This document shows, piece after piece, positions 53,428 through 62,311 of a stretch of DNA of 64,000 nucleotides (the first letter of the stretch is position 1; every line of letters starts with the position of its first letter). The position numbers were made by a program, and so were the translations under genes. The notes beneath the pieces were generated by a model. That model was not told the DNA's origin, did no database searches, and saw only the letters and a list, made by a program, of their open reading frames with translations. The stretch comes from CALMEC01 sp963765105 (GTDB taxonomy: Bacteria; Actinomycetota; Thermoleophilia; Miltoncostaeales; Miltoncostaeaceae), in assembly GCA_963765105.1 (NCBI GenBank), contig CAVXUW010000004.1:496001-560000 (forward strand), given 5' to 3'.

Positions 53428-53940
53428 CTATTCGGCGGGAGCGGCCTCGACGTCAACTGCGGTGGCGTCGACATCGTCAGCGGCGGTGTCGACGACCTCA
53501 GTGGGGGAGTGGATGGTCTCAACCGGGGTCTCGTTGACCTCGACAGGTGCTTCCGCAACCGGGGCGGTGCTTGGCATGTCGCGGATCTCGGTCTCGGTGC
53601 CCTCGGGATCGCCGACGGCGTCGGCGTTGACCGGCGGCGGGGCGCCGCGGCCCGTGGCACTGCGCTCGCGGTAGCCGCGCTCCTGATCGGGATAGGGAAA
53701 GAGGCCCATGCTGCGGGCGCGCTTGACGGCGCGAGCGAGTTCGGCCTGCTGACGGCGTGAGAGGCCCGTGATGCGGCGTGAGCGAATCTTGCCGCGCTCG
53801 GAGAGGAACCGGCGAAGTGACGGGAAGTTCTTCCAGTCAATCTCTTCCGCGCCGAGCTGGGGACGGCGCTTACGCGCGGTCGGGGCCATGCCCGGTCGCT
53901 TGCTGCCACCTTTACGCGGATCTTGCTTCTGCCTGCCCAT
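53428..53940 (-). CDS. rpsR: 30S ribosomal protein bS18 with long acidic C-terminal extension
   Basis: 170 residues, about twice the usual 75-90. Residues about 20-95 are bS18 (RRPQLGAEEIDWKNFPSLRRFLSERGKI, RITGLSRRQQAELARAVKRARSMGLFPY) in the zinc-free form lacking the Cys motif. From about residue 98 a Pro/Thr/Glu/Asp/Ala-rich tail (VNETPVETIHSPTEVVDTAA and on to the end) follows with no stop between. bS18 binds bS6 on the small subunit platform. The gene stands alone here, without rpsF or rplI, so it may be a second copy. Confidence 0.85.
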   Translation of the reverse strand: MGRQKQDPRKGGSKRPGMAPTARKRRPQLGAEEIDWKNFPSLRRFLSERGKIRSRRITGLSRRQQAELARAVKRARSMGLFPYPDQERGYRERSATGRGAPPPVNADAVGDPEGTETEIRDMPSTAPVAEAPVEVNETPVETIHSPTEVVDTAADDVDATAVDVEAAPAE

Positions 53941-54007
53941 ACGCTCCTCAGATGTGAACCGGCCGGGGATAGTAGCGGAAACCCGCGGTCGCGGCGGCCA
54001 AACCCGC

Positions 54008-54796
54008 CTACCCCGCGGCGATGACCTCGGGGATCGTCAACAACGCGTTGTAGACAGCGTGGTTGGCGACGGCGTACCAAAAGCCGAGTCGGACCCGCGT
54101 ATAGGCCAGCACAAGCCCGCCGGCCAACTGCGGGGCGATGAGAAGCGGAGCAAGCGTGAGGTCCGCCCCATCCGCGACGCCGAGGTCATAGTTGAACAGA
54201 TGGATGAGGCCGAAAACGGCCGCCGAGCCGTAGAACACCCAGCCGAAATGGCCGTCCCACACATGCGTGATCGACCGACGACGATCGGCGCGACCGGCGA
54301 CGATGCCGGCGTCGGGCCGTGCGGCAATCGCAATCCCCACGAGAAGCACAGCGGGAACGAGTAGGGCGAGGCTTGCGGCCTCGCCAGTCGCGAAGAGCAG
54401 CATCAGCAAGCCACCGACAACCAGAAACGCCGGTCGAAGGCGCGTGATCCAGAGCCGGAATGCCGATTCCTCGATCAGCGGCGCCAAGACCACGCCGAAG
54501 ACAATGATCTCGGCCGTCGTCAGGCCTTCATCGGCGATGAACGTCTCGCTGTCGATGCCCTTCGAGGCGACGTAGGCAACGAACCCGAAGGGAATGAGCA
54601 GCGCGAAATCGATTCCCAGGAGTTTGAGCGACGCCCACCACTTGGGTGATCGGTCATGCGGTTCAAACGATCGCGGTCGCCGAAGGTAGACGAGCAAGCT
54701 CCGCACGATAGGACGCCGCTCTTTCACCGCTCCCCCCGTCGTGTCGGCAAGCTCGACTGGACGGGCTTCGCTGTCGCCCCCGGAGGGATCAGCCAC
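54008..54796 (-). CDS. CPBP-family intramembrane protease (Abi/Rce1-like)
   Basis: 262 residues from GTG 54796. About seven membrane helices. The metal-site motifs of the family are EESAFR (Glu-Glu...Arg) near residue 125, FGLIH and the late NHAVYN with the His of motif 4. Family members cleave membrane or prenylated proteins and some confer bacteriocin immunity. The first about 55 residues are charged and cytosolic. It overlaps the small 33-residue gene by eight bases and follows lysS. Confidence 0.8.
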   Translation of the reverse strand: MADPSGGDSEARPVELADTTGGAVKERRPIVRSLLVYLRRPRSFEPHDRSPKWWASLKLLGIDFALLIPFGFVAYVASKGIDSETFIADEGLTTAEIIVFGVVLAPLIEESAFRLWITRLRPAFLVVGGLLMLLFATGEAASLALLVPAVLLVGIAIAARPDAGIVAGRADRRRSITHVWDGHFGWVFYGSAAVFGLIHLFNYDLGVADGADLTLAPLLIAPQLAGGLVLAYTRVRLGFWYAVANHAVYNALLTIPEVIAAG

Positions 54797-54890
54797 GGGC
54801 GTTCCGATCGGGGTTGGCGACCTCGATGACGTTCTCGTCCGCGTCGACGAAGGAGGCGGACTCGATCGCGTACCGGAACCCACGACTCAT
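54789..54890 (-). CDS. very small hypothetical protein (33 residues)
   Basis: An ATG 8 bases after GAGGG opens SRGFRYAIESASFVDADENV, followed by IEVANPDRN and a stop eight bases inside the protease gene. The composition resembles a folded peptide rather than shadow sequence, and the position between lysS and the protease is tight. No family is recognised and it could be chance. Confidence 0.38.
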   Translation of the reverse strand: MSRGFRYAIESASFVDADENVIEVANPDRNARG

Positions 54891-54925
54891 CTTCGGACCC
54901 TCAATTGATCGGAACGTTCTCCGAG

Positions 54926-56590
54926 TCATTGCGATGGGTCGGCGAGCTCCCCGGCGAGCGAGCGCCTGATGAGCTCGCAGGTTTCGGGAAGACCGTAGAG
55001 GGCGACGAAGCTGCCGAAGCGCGGGCCGCGTTCTTCGCCGAGGAGCACCTCGTAGATCGTGGCGAACCACGTTTGGGCGACGCCCGGGCGATCCGGGGTG
55101 GCGTTCTTGGCGTTGGGGTCCTGATAGCGCTCGACGGAGCGACCCACGTCGTAGACCGCGGTTTGGATCTCGTCGCCTGTGGCGTCCGCGGGAATGTTGG
55201 CGAGTGTGTCGGAGAGCTGGGTGAGGGCGCCGCGTTCGACGTCGTCCGGCATGCGGTAGCGCTTCTTGGGCTTGACGAAGTCGGTGAAGTAGCGAACGGC
55301 GTAGCCGACGAGAGCGTCCAGACGCGGGTGCGTTTCCGGCGAAACTCCCGGCGCGTAGCGGCGCAGGAAGCCCCACAGAACGTCCTTGTCCTCGGTGTTC
55401 GCGACCGCAACGAGGTTGAGGAGAAGGGCGAACGTGACGGGGGTGCGTCCGTCTCCTCCCAGCGCCTCGGGTGACGGAGGCTCACCGCCGTGGATGTGCC
55501 ACACCGGGTTCGCGAGCTGTCGCGCCGGTTCTTGGCCGTCGTAGCCGGCGAGGTGCGCGAGGTACTCGTCCACCTGGCGCGGGATCACGTCGAAGTACAG
55601 CCGCTTGGCTTCGCGCGGCTTGGCATAGAGAAAAAGTTGGAGGCTCTCGGGGCTGGCGTAGGTGAGCCACTCCTCGATGGTGAGGCCATTGCCCTTGCTC
55701 TTCGAGATCTTCTGGCCGTGCTCGTCGAGAAACAGTTCGTAGGTGAAACCCACGGGTGGCTCCGACCCGAGGATGCGGCAGATCTCACCGGATTGGCGTA
55801 CCGAGTCGATGAGGTCCTTCCCGGACATCTCGTAGTCCACCCCCAGCGCGTGCCACCGCATAGCCCAGTCGGGCTTCCACTGCAGCTTGCAGTGCCCACC
55901 CGTGACGAGGGTCTCGATGCGCTCGCCCGACTCGGGGTCGGTCCACACCACCGACCCGTTCTCGCGACGCACCTCGTCAATGGGCACCTGCATCACCACG
56001 CCGGTCTCGGGATGAATCGGGAGGAACGGCGAGTAGGTGGCCGCGCGCTCCTCACGCAGGGTGGGAACCATTACCCCCATCACGTCGTCGAAGCGCTCCA
56101 GCATGCGCAGAAGGGCCGCGTCGAATCGGCCGGACGCGTAATACTCGGTAGACGAGGCGAACTCGTACTCGAACCCGTAGCGATCGAGGAAGTCACGCAG
56201 CATCGCGTTGTTGTGATGGGCGAAGCTCTCGTGACAGCCAAACGGATCCGGGATGCGCGTGAGCGGCTTGCCGAGGTTCGCCGCCAGCACATCGGCCCCC
56301 GCAATGTTGTCGGGAACCTTGCGCAGGCCGTCCATGTCATCAGAGAAGCAGATGAGCTGGGTTGGGAGATCCGACAGCTCCGCGAAGGCCCGGCGCACCA
56401 TCGTGGTGCGCGAGACCTCCTGAAACGTGCCGATGTGCGGCAATCCCGACGGGCCGTACCCGGTCTCGAACACAACGGCCTCGGGCGGCGTGGGCGCGCG
56501 CTCGATCCGTTCGAGGAGGGCGCGCGCCTCCTCGAACGGCCATGCCCGACTGGTGCGGGCCAGTTCCCGACGTTCGGCGTTCACGGTCAT
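54926..56590 (-). CDS. lysS: lysyl-tRNA synthetase, class I (LysK type)
   Basis: 554 residues. The class I Rossmann signatures are GLPHIGTF (HIGH) near residue 50 and KISKSKG (KMSKS) near 300; FETGYGPSG at the front and the cysteine-poor alpha-helix cage domain at the C-terminus match the archaeal-type class I enzyme, not the usual bacterial class II LysRS. It attaches lysine to tRNA-Lys. The start follows a weak GA-rich site. Part of a minus-strand run greA-lysS-small ORF-protease. Confidence 0.93.
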   Translation of the reverse strand: MTVNAERRELARTSRAWPFEEARALLERIERAPTPPEAVVFETGYGPSGLPHIGTFQEVSRTTMVRRAFAELSDLPTQLICFSDDMDGLRKVPDNIAGADVLAANLGKPLTRIPDPFGCHESFAHHNNAMLRDFLDRYGFEYEFASSTEYYASGRFDAALLRMLERFDDVMGVMVPTLREERAATYSPFLPIHPETGVVMQVPIDEVRRENGSVVWTDPESGERIETLVTGGHCKLQWKPDWAMRWHALGVDYEMSGKDLIDSVRQSGEICRILGSEPPVGFTYELFLDEHGQKISKSKGNGLTIEEWLTYASPESLQLFLYAKPREAKRLYFDVIPRQVDEYLAHLAGYDGQEPARQLANPVWHIHGGEPPSPEALGGDGRTPVTFALLLNLVAVANTEDKDVLWGFLRRYAPGVSPETHPRLDALVGYAVRYFTDFVKPKKRYRMPDDVERGALTQLSDTLANIPADATGDEIQTAVYDVGRSVERYQDPNAKNATPDRPGVAQTWFATIYEVLLGEERGPRFGSFVALYGLPETCELIRRSLAGELADPSQ

Positions 56591-56632
56591 GTCAGCACCG
56601 ACGGGGGCGCGCCGGCCTCTCCCTCCCGGTGG

Positions 56633-57115
56633 TTAGTGACCACCCGTTTGGATCTTCATGACCTGGTACTCAAGTGCGCCGCGGGGCGTGCTGACCGTGA
56701 GCTTCTCACCCTTCTTCTTCCCGATGACGGCCTTACCGAGCGGGCTCTCAGACGAGAGCTTGTGCGCACGCGGATCAGCCTCGGCCGAGCCGACAAGGGC
56801 AAACTCGGTGTTCTTTTTCGTCGAGAGATCCTTGAGCGTGACGCGCGCGCCGATCGACACCGATTCGGTCGACACGTTCTCGGCGTCGACCACACGGGCG
56901 TTGCGCAATTGCTGCTCGAGGCTGAGAATTCGGGCCTCGACCTGGGCCTGTTCGTTCTTCGCATCGTCGTACTCGGAGTTCTCGGAAATGTCTCCGAACT
57001 CGCGGGCTTCCTTGATGCGCTCAGCCACTTCACGGCGTTTCACCGTGGACAGGTGCTCGATCTCTTCTTTGAGCATCTCGTATCCCTCTTCAGTCAGGAC
57101 GACTTCGCGTTCCAT
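56633..57115 (-). CDS. greA: transcription elongation factor GreA
   Basis: 160 residues. The N-terminal coiled coil (LTEEGYEMLKEEIEHLSTVKRREVAERI, with the acidic tip DISENSEYDDAK) and a C-terminal FKBP-like domain with EFALVGSAEADP and SPLGKAVIGKKKGE identify GreA. It rescues backtracked RNA polymerase by stimulating transcript cleavage. ATG is preceded by AAGGCG. It is 42 bp upstream of lysS on the same strand. Confidence 0.95.
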   Translation of the reverse strand: MEREVVLTEEGYEMLKEEIEHLSTVKRREVAERIKEAREFGDISENSEYDDAKNEQAQVEARILSLEQQLRNARVVDAENVSTESVSIGARVTLKDLSTKKNTEFALVGSAEADPRAHKLSSESPLGKAVIGKKKGEKLTVSTPRGALEYQVMKIQTGGH

Positions 57116-57171
57116 ATCCGCCTTTCAAGGAGGGTTCGTGCGCGCCAGGAATGGCGCAGTACCGTAGACAG

Positions 57172-58224
57172 CTATGCAGCAGGTTGCAAGCTGCGTTGTG
57201 TGAGGCCGCGCAGGAGCGCGAGCGCCTCGTCAAGCGTGGCGGCCGTGAGCAGTGCTTCACGTTCGGCCGCCGTTACCTCGTGACCCGCGAGATACCACGG
57301 GTAGAACTTCCTCATGTACGCGCACCCACGATGCGCGCCGATGGCCTCGACAATATCGTGTGCGAAGCGCTCCACCTCGGAGACCACGTCGGCCAACGGA
57401 CGCTCGGGACCGAATTCACCCACGGCAATCTCCCCGTAGAGCCAAGGATTCCCCAGCGCAGCACGGCCGATGGCAACTGCCGTGGCACCGTGTTCGGTCA
57501 TGACCCGGTACGCCTCGGCCGGCGAATCGATGTCCCCACTCGCAATCACCGGAACCGAAACGGCCGCCGCGACCTCCGCGGTGTGGCGATGGTCGGCCCG
57601 GCCCTCGTACTCCTCGCTCGCGGTGCGTGGGTGGAAGAAGATGGCCGCGGCCCCGGCATCGACAAATGTGCGCGCAGCGCCCACCGGGTCAGCCGTGGCT
57701 GGGGTCACGCCCCGGCGCATCTTGACCGTGACGGGGATGTCGACGGCGGCGACCATCGCCGCCACGACCTCGGCGCCAACGGACGGATCGCTGAGCAGTG
57801 CTGCTCCCGCGCCCGTCTTGCAGACCTTCTTGACCGGGCAGCCCATGTTGATGTCGATGAGGTTGGCTCCGGCGTCGGCGACCGCGCGAGCGGCATCCGC
57901 CATTGCCGTGGGGTCGGCTCCGAACAGCTGGATCGCAACCGGCATGTCGTCGCGCGTTGTCTCATACATGGCATCGGTTCGGTCGTTGCCATGAATGATC
58001 CCCATGCTCGACACCATCTCCGACACCGCCATCCCGGCGCCGTGGCGGCGTGATTGACCGCGGAACGCCCAGTTGGCGATTCCCGCCAACGGGGCCTGAA
58101 TCACACGATTGGGAATCACCACGTCGGCGATACGAAACGGCTCCGCCAACGGCCAGGGCCCCTCGACCGACGGAGAGGCGGCGGCGGAGCGTTCGGTGAT
58201 GAGGCGGGCCATACGCTTTCTCAT
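57172..58224 (-). CDS. dusB: tRNA-dihydrouridine synthase (DusB-like)
   Basis: 350 residues. An FMN-dependent TIM barrel: VIQAPLAGIANWAFR, VQLFGADP-like IQLFGADPTAM, DINMGCPVKKVCKTGAG with the catalytic Cys, VTVKMRRG, FHPRT, PVIASGDIDSP, and AVAIGRAALGNPWLY. It reduces uridine to dihydrouridine in tRNA D-loops. The ATG overlaps the coaX stop by four bases. GreA is 56 bp downstream. The longer start (MRKRMARL) is kept because no site favours the second Met. Confidence 0.92.
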   Translation of the reverse strand: MRKRMARLITERSAAASPSVEGPWPLAEPFRIADVVIPNRVIQAPLAGIANWAFRGQSRRHGAGMAVSEMVSSMGIIHGNDRTDAMYETTRDDMPVAIQLFGADPTAMADAARAVADAGANLIDINMGCPVKKVCKTGAGAALLSDPSVGAEVVAAMVAAVDIPVTVKMRRGVTPATADPVGAARTFVDAGAAAIFFHPRTASEEYEGRADHRHTAEVAAAVSVPVIASGDIDSPAEAYRVMTEHGATAVAIGRAALGNPWLYGEIAVGEFGPERPLADVVSEVERFAHDIVEAIGAHRGCAYMRKFYPWYLAGHEVTAAEREALLTAATLDEALALLRGLTQRSLQPAA

Positions 58225-59003
58225 CGCGTCTTGGCCTTCGTGGTGTTCATCTCGTACACAAGCCGAAGCCCCTCGAGGGTGAGGGTGGCGTCGTGCTCGT
58301 CGATCTCCACTGACAAGGGCACGATGAGCTCCGATAATCCGCCAGTGGCGATGACGATGGCATCTCCTCCGACCTCGGACTTGAGTCGGGCCACGAGACC
58401 GTCCACCATCGCCACGGTGCCGAACATGATCCCGGACTGCAGCGCTTCGACCGTGGACTTTCCCACGGCGGCGGCCGGCTCGGCCAGCTCCACCTTCAGC
58501 AGCCGCGCAGCCCGGCTGGTGAGGGCCTCGACCGAAACCTCAATGCCCGGGGCGATCGCCCCGCCCAGATACTCGCCGGCGGCGGACACGCAATCGAAAT
58601 TGGTGGCGGTGCCGAAGTCGACCACGATGCACGGACCGCCGTAACGACGGAAAGCCGCAACGGAGTTGACGATGCGGTCGGCGCCGACCTCGTGGGGGTT
58701 GTCGATGGTGATGGGCATGCCCGTGCGAACGCCGGGGCCGATGACGAGGGCCGGGCCGTCCATGTACCGGGTGGCAAGGCCGCGGTAGCCCGCTGTGAGC
58801 GCCGGCACAACCGACGAGACGACCATGTCATCGACATCGGCGAGGCTCGAACCCCGCAGGTGGAGCATGGCGTCGTGTTGGGCGGCAAGCTCGTCCAGGG
58901 TGGCGGTGCGCACGGTGGACGTGCGCCACTGATGGAGCAGCTCGTCGCGGTGGTAGACACCGGCAAGGGTTTGCGTATTGCCCACATCGATTGCCAGCAG
59001 CAT
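58221..59003 (-). CDS. coaX: type III pantothenate kinase
   Basis: 260 residues from ATG 59003. The ASKHA-type fold starts LLAIDVGNTQTLAGV; the type III hallmarks VGADRIVNSVAA and VDFGTATNFDCV follow, and GGAIAPGIEVSVEALTSRAA gives the C-terminal half. It phosphorylates pantothenate for CoA synthesis and needs a monovalent cation. The frame extends upstream to 59204 without family similarity. It lies two bases after DUF2469 and overlaps dusB. Confidence 0.93.
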   Translation of the reverse strand: MLLAIDVGNTQTLAGVYHRDELLHQWRTSTVRTATLDELAAQHDAMLHLRGSSLADVDDMVVSSVVPALTAGYRGLATRYMDGPALVIGPGVRTGMPITIDNPHEVGADRIVNSVAAFRRYGGPCIVVDFGTATNFDCVSAAGEYLGGAIAPGIEVSVEALTSRAARLLKVELAEPAAAVGKSTVEALQSGIMFGTVAMVDGLVARLKSEVGGDAIVIATGGLSELIVPLSVEIDEHDATLTLEGLRLVYEMNTTKAKTR

Positions 59004-59005
59004 TG

Positions 59006-59326
59006 CTACGCCACCTCCGCGGGGCCGATGCGTGGGGCGTCGGCGTTCAGGATCTCGACGGTGACGTCCTGGGTGGAGTGGATCTCCACACGAGGAATGA
59101 TGCGTGTGGGGCGGTTCTTGTCCCAGACCCAGACGTCGTCCATCACCACACGAAAGAGCGGGTACGCGAGCTGCGGGTCGACGTCGCGGGTGAGTGAGTT
59201 GCACAGGTACGTGGCTTCCTGTGTGAGGACGCAGTAGCGAAACAACGGGAACACGTCGTTGTACTCGCGCTTCAGTTGAAGCTCGAGCTCTGCGTCGTAC
59301 TCCTCCAGCTCATCCGCGTGCGACAA
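59006..59326 (-). CDS. DUF2469 family protein
   Basis: 106 residues: DELEEYDAELELQLKREYNDVFPLFRY, then DDVWVWDKNRPTRI and an EIHSTQDVTVEIL end. This highly conserved small family is characteristic of Actinomycetota; its function is unknown. It lies two bases before the coaX start, so the two are co-transcribed. The segment ATYLCNSLTRDVDPQLAYPL contains the only Cys apart from one in FRYCV. Confidence 0.88.
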   Translation of the reverse strand: MSHADELEEYDAELELQLKREYNDVFPLFRYCVLTQEATYLCNSLTRDVDPQLAYPLFRVVMDDVWVWDKNRPTRIIPRVEIHSTQDVTVEILNADAPRIGPAEVA

Positions 59327-59427
59327 CCGCTACTCCCACGGCCCCAGGGGTGCGCCCGGTAGTCCCGTGGCGCCCAGGGGGCGGAGTCTAGCTCACCCCA
59401 CCCCCCGGCCCCACAGCGGGTGCGGGT

Positions 59428-61350
59428 CTACGGACGAACGGTGCGGAACCTCCAGCCACGCCGTGCTTGCGCGCCGTCGAGGTCGGTGTAGACCACCTGG
59501 ATCGTGTGGCGACCCCGAGAAAGGGTGACCCGGCCCACGATGCGCTTCCCGCGGATGCGGAAGCTCGTGACTCGGCGCCCATCGATTTTCAGGTTGACGC
59601 GGCCGCGCACGATGGCCTCGTCTTCACCAATGAGAATCGAATAGCGCACCGTCCCGCGCGAGCGAACGACGGCCTTGGGCCGCGGCGTCGACCGCAGACG
59701 CTTCACCTGCGGTGTGCGGTTGACGACGGTGAACGCCCACGAACGCTCGGCCGAGCGACCACCCGGGTCGAGTGCGACAACGCGGGCCGTGTGGGGCCCC
59801 ACGGGCAGCCGCACAAGCGGCCACACGGGGTTGCCGCCGCGAAGCTCGATGCGGGTGCGAGGACGTCCATCGATCACAAGACTGAAGGCTCCGGTGGCGA
59901 GAACGGTGTCGTCACTCACCGCGGCGGAGACCACAACGTCGCGCCCCGCCCACGTGGAGTTCTCAGGAGGGAACACCCCGGTGATGACGGGGGCGACATT
60001 GCGCGGCGCTAACGGGGCGTACAGGGCGTAGCGGCCGTCACTCCCCGAGGCGATACCGCGATCGGTGAGGCGTGCGGAGGCAAATCCCGCCGGGTCGAAC
60101 CCGGAGCCGGGGACGACCTGCCAGCGCTTCTTGTTCGCCACCGGGTCATCCTCATAGACGCGGATGGCCGAGGCCTGCACCTGTACCAACTCGGCCGGGG
60201 TCAGGAGGAAGCGAAGGCGTACCGTGCTGGTACCCGCGCCGATGTCGCGGACGCGTACGTAGCGCCCGAGCGACGTCGTTCGTGCCGGGAACCGTGATCG
60301 GGCCTTTCGCACCGACGACGTCGCCGATGTGAGAAACACGCCGCGCGGCTCGCCGGGAAGGGTGATGGGCGTATCGATGAACACCAGGTTGGTGTAGGTG
60401 CCGCCGGTGCGGGCCTCGTTGGAGAGGCGGACGTCGGCTCCGCTGTTGCTGCCATCGAAGCGGAGGGCGTCTATTGCCGGAGCGGTGATTTTGCCGAGCG
60501 ACACGCCGGCGCCGCGGTTGCGCGAAAACGTTGAGTTGACCGCCCGCACGCTGGCGGCGCCTCCGCTGGCCAGGAGGCCGGCGCCGGTGTTCGCCCGTGA
60601 GGTGACACCGTCGATGACGATGTCAGCGTTGCCGGCCCCGTCGATCTCGATGCCGTTCTCGCCGTTGGCCTCTGCGAGGGCGCCGACGATCTGAACGCGT
60701 TCCGCACCCATCACGTCGATGCCGTCACCGCCGTTGGCTCGGAACGAGCCGCCTTGAACGCGGTACGGGCCTGCGCCGGTGAGCCCGGTGAGCAGGAGGC
60801 CGTCGACCTTTGCCGCGGCACCCGACACCGCTACGTCCTCAATCAGCATACCCGCGCCAGAGATGACGGCGATGCCCTCGCCTGCCGAGCCGGACACGCT
60901 GACACGGCGGAGGACCACTCCGCCCTCGGCCGCGGGGGGACGCACCTCGATGCCCCGACCGACGGGTTTGATGCACGAAAGGCCGCTGACGGTAACGCTG
61001 CCGCGGGCAATGTCGACGCAGCCGCCACCGGTGTTGTTGGCGGCGCCGGGGCCGCTGACGGACACGGCCGCGCCGTCGGCGGCGCGCACGGTGAGGTTGG
61101 GCTCGTTGATGAGCACGTCGCCGTAGCTGCCGGTGCCGGCGACCACGCTCCAGGCCTTGGCGTTGTCGGTGCGTGTGGTTCCGACACCCGTGAGCGCCGC
61201 CTGGAGGGCGTCGCCACCGGTGTAGTTGCCGACGACCGTTCCCGCCTCGTTTGTCACCTCCACCATGCCGGGTCCCGGCGCGGAAACAGCGGGGGCGGCG
61301 GCCACGAGAAGGGCGCCGATGGCAAGGAGGAGGCTGGGTCGTCTGTGCAT
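59428..61350 (-). CDS. secreted right-handed parallel beta-helix protein
   Basis: 640 residues from ATG 61350. A signal peptide (RRPSLLLAIGALLVAAAPAVS) is followed by a beta-helix of about 300 residues with repeated short strands (GISVSGSAGEGIAVISG, GGSFRANGGDGIDVMG, EANGENGIEIDG, SRANTGAGLLASG, FSRNRGAGVSLG). From about residue 400 come beta-sandwich, Ig-like segments ending at RRGWRFRTVRP. Repeats of this type are found in surface polysaccharide-active or adhesion proteins; no catalytic residues can be named. It stands alone between DUF2469 and folK. Confidence 0.82.
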   Translation of the reverse strand: MHRRPSLLLAIGALLVAAAPAVSAPGPGMVEVTNEAGTVVGNYTGGDALQAALTGVGTTRTDNAKAWSVVAGTGSYGDVLINEPNLTVRAADGAAVSVSGPGAANNTGGGCVDIARGSVTVSGLSCIKPVGRGIEVRPPAAEGGVVLRRVSVSGSAGEGIAVISGAGMLIEDVAVSGAAAKVDGLLLTGLTGAGPYRVQGGSFRANGGDGIDVMGAERVQIVGALAEANGENGIEIDGAGNADIVIDGVTSRANTGAGLLASGGAASVRAVNSTFSRNRGAGVSLGKITAPAIDALRFDGSNSGADVRLSNEARTGGTYTNLVFIDTPITLPGEPRGVFLTSATSSVRKARSRFPARTTSLGRYVRVRDIGAGTSTVRLRFLLTPAELVQVQASAIRVYEDDPVANKKRWQVVPGSGFDPAGFASARLTDRGIASGSDGRYALYAPLAPRNVAPVITGVFPPENSTWAGRDVVVSAAVSDDTVLATGAFSLVIDGRPRTRIELRGGNPVWPLVRLPVGPHTARVVALDPGGRSAERSWAFTVVNRTPQVKRLRSTPRPKAVVRSRGTVRYSILIGEDEAIVRGRVNLKIDGRRVTSFRIRGKRIVGRVTLSRGRHTIQVVYTDLDGAQARRGWRFRTVRP

Positions 61351-61457
61351 TCGCTGAGTAATACCGGGCGCTGAGGGCACACGGGGTCGGTACTTACACC
61401 TTGCCAACAGAACGCTTACCGCCCGCCCTTACTCCAGCATCCGACGGGCGCACCTAT

Positions 61458-61949
61458 CTAGCGCTGTGGAGCGGCCAGGCGGTCGGGCGAGAGGTCAACA
61501 GGTTGCTCGACCGGGTCGAGGGCCCGCTCGGCGGCGCGAAGTTCGGCCGCGTTGGGGGGATCGAGTTCGAGCATCGGCACCAGGGCAAAGCGACGTTCGG
61601 TCACGCGAGGGTGCGGCACCTGCAGGCGGTCGTCGGCCCATGCTCCCCCGTCCCACAGGAGGATGTCGATGTCGATTGCCCGGGGGCCGTAGCGCGGGCC
61701 GGCCACGCGTCCCAACTCCGGTTCCAGCCGCTTGATGAGATCGAGAAGGTCGCGCGGGTCGAGGTCTGTCGCCACGCGGCACGCGGCGTTGAGGTACGAC
61801 GGCTGGTCCGCCACCTCGCGCGGGGCCGTCTCGTACACGGGGCTCACGGCCTCGATCACAACCCCGTGACGTGCGAGTGCGTCGACCGCACCCTGTAGGG
61901 CGCCTTCGCGATCCCCGAGGTTGGTGCCGAGACCCAGCCAGTACCTCAG
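61458..61949 (-). CDS. folK: 2-amino-4-hydroxy-6-hydroxymethyldihydropteridine diphosphokinase
   Basis: 163 residues, normal length. The N-terminal LGLGTNLGDREGALQ, then SPVYETAPREVADQPSYLNAA and the key RYGPRAIDIDILLWDG (with the two catalytic Asp) and VPHPRVTERRFALVP identify HPPK. It pyrophosphorylates the pterin before the FolP step. The frame must begin upstream of a GTG at 61859 to include the GTNLGDR motif. No ATG, GTG or TTG exists there; CTG at 61949, overlapping the folB stop (CTGA), is the only sensible start. Confidence 0.88.
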   Translation of the reverse strand: MRYWLGLGTNLGDREGALQGAVDALARHGVVIEAVSPVYETAPREVADQPSYLNAACRVATDLDPRDLLDLIKRLEPELGRVAGPRYGPRAIDIDILLWDGGAWADDRLQVPHPRVTERRFALVPMLELDPPNAAELRAAERALDPVEQPVDLSPDRLAAPQR

Positions 61950-62311
61950 CGTGATCGCCTCAGCGTCACAGCCGTCTCAGTCAGCGGCCGGGCCAGCTTC
62001 ACCTCGGGCTTGCGCACCGTCACCACCACGTCGTGCACGAGCGGCGCCGCCATAACCGTATCGGCGATCAACGCTGCCAAATGTTCCAGAAGCGATACCG
62101 GCGGCCCTTCAAGGATCCCGACGATCCGCTCGGTGATGGCCTCATAGTCGACGGTGTCGGCCAGGTGGTCGGTGATTGTCGCCGACGTTTCGATGAGCCC
62201 CATCTCGAGGTCGACAACGAAGCGCTGACCGTTTTCACGTTCCTCGGGAAACACACCGTGGTAGCCGAAGCACGTGAGCCCGTTGACCGCCACCGTCACC
62301 TGATCACTCAT
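61946..62311 (-). CDS. folB: dihydroneopterin aldolase
   Basis: 121 residues from ATG 62311. NGLTCFGYHGVFPEERENGQ, TVDYEAI, LLEHLAALIAD and the late VRKPEVKL (with the conserved Lys region) are diagnostic of FolB. It splits dihydroneopterin to give the FolK substrate. The ATG overlaps the folP stop (ATGA), and folK overlaps its own stop, so folP-folB-folK are a coupled folate operon. Confidence 0.93.
   Translation of the reverse strand: MSDQVTVAVNGLTCFGYHGVFPEERENGQRFVVDLEMGLIETSATITDHLADTVDYEAITERIVGILEGPPVSLLEHLAALIADTVMAAPLVHDVVVTVRKPEVKLARPLTETAVTLRRSR

Noticed and set aside
55490..57283. Plus-strand open frame of 597 codons
   Set aside because: Spans the antisense of both lysS and greA, which are unmistakable; the translation is Arg/His/Leu-rich without domains.
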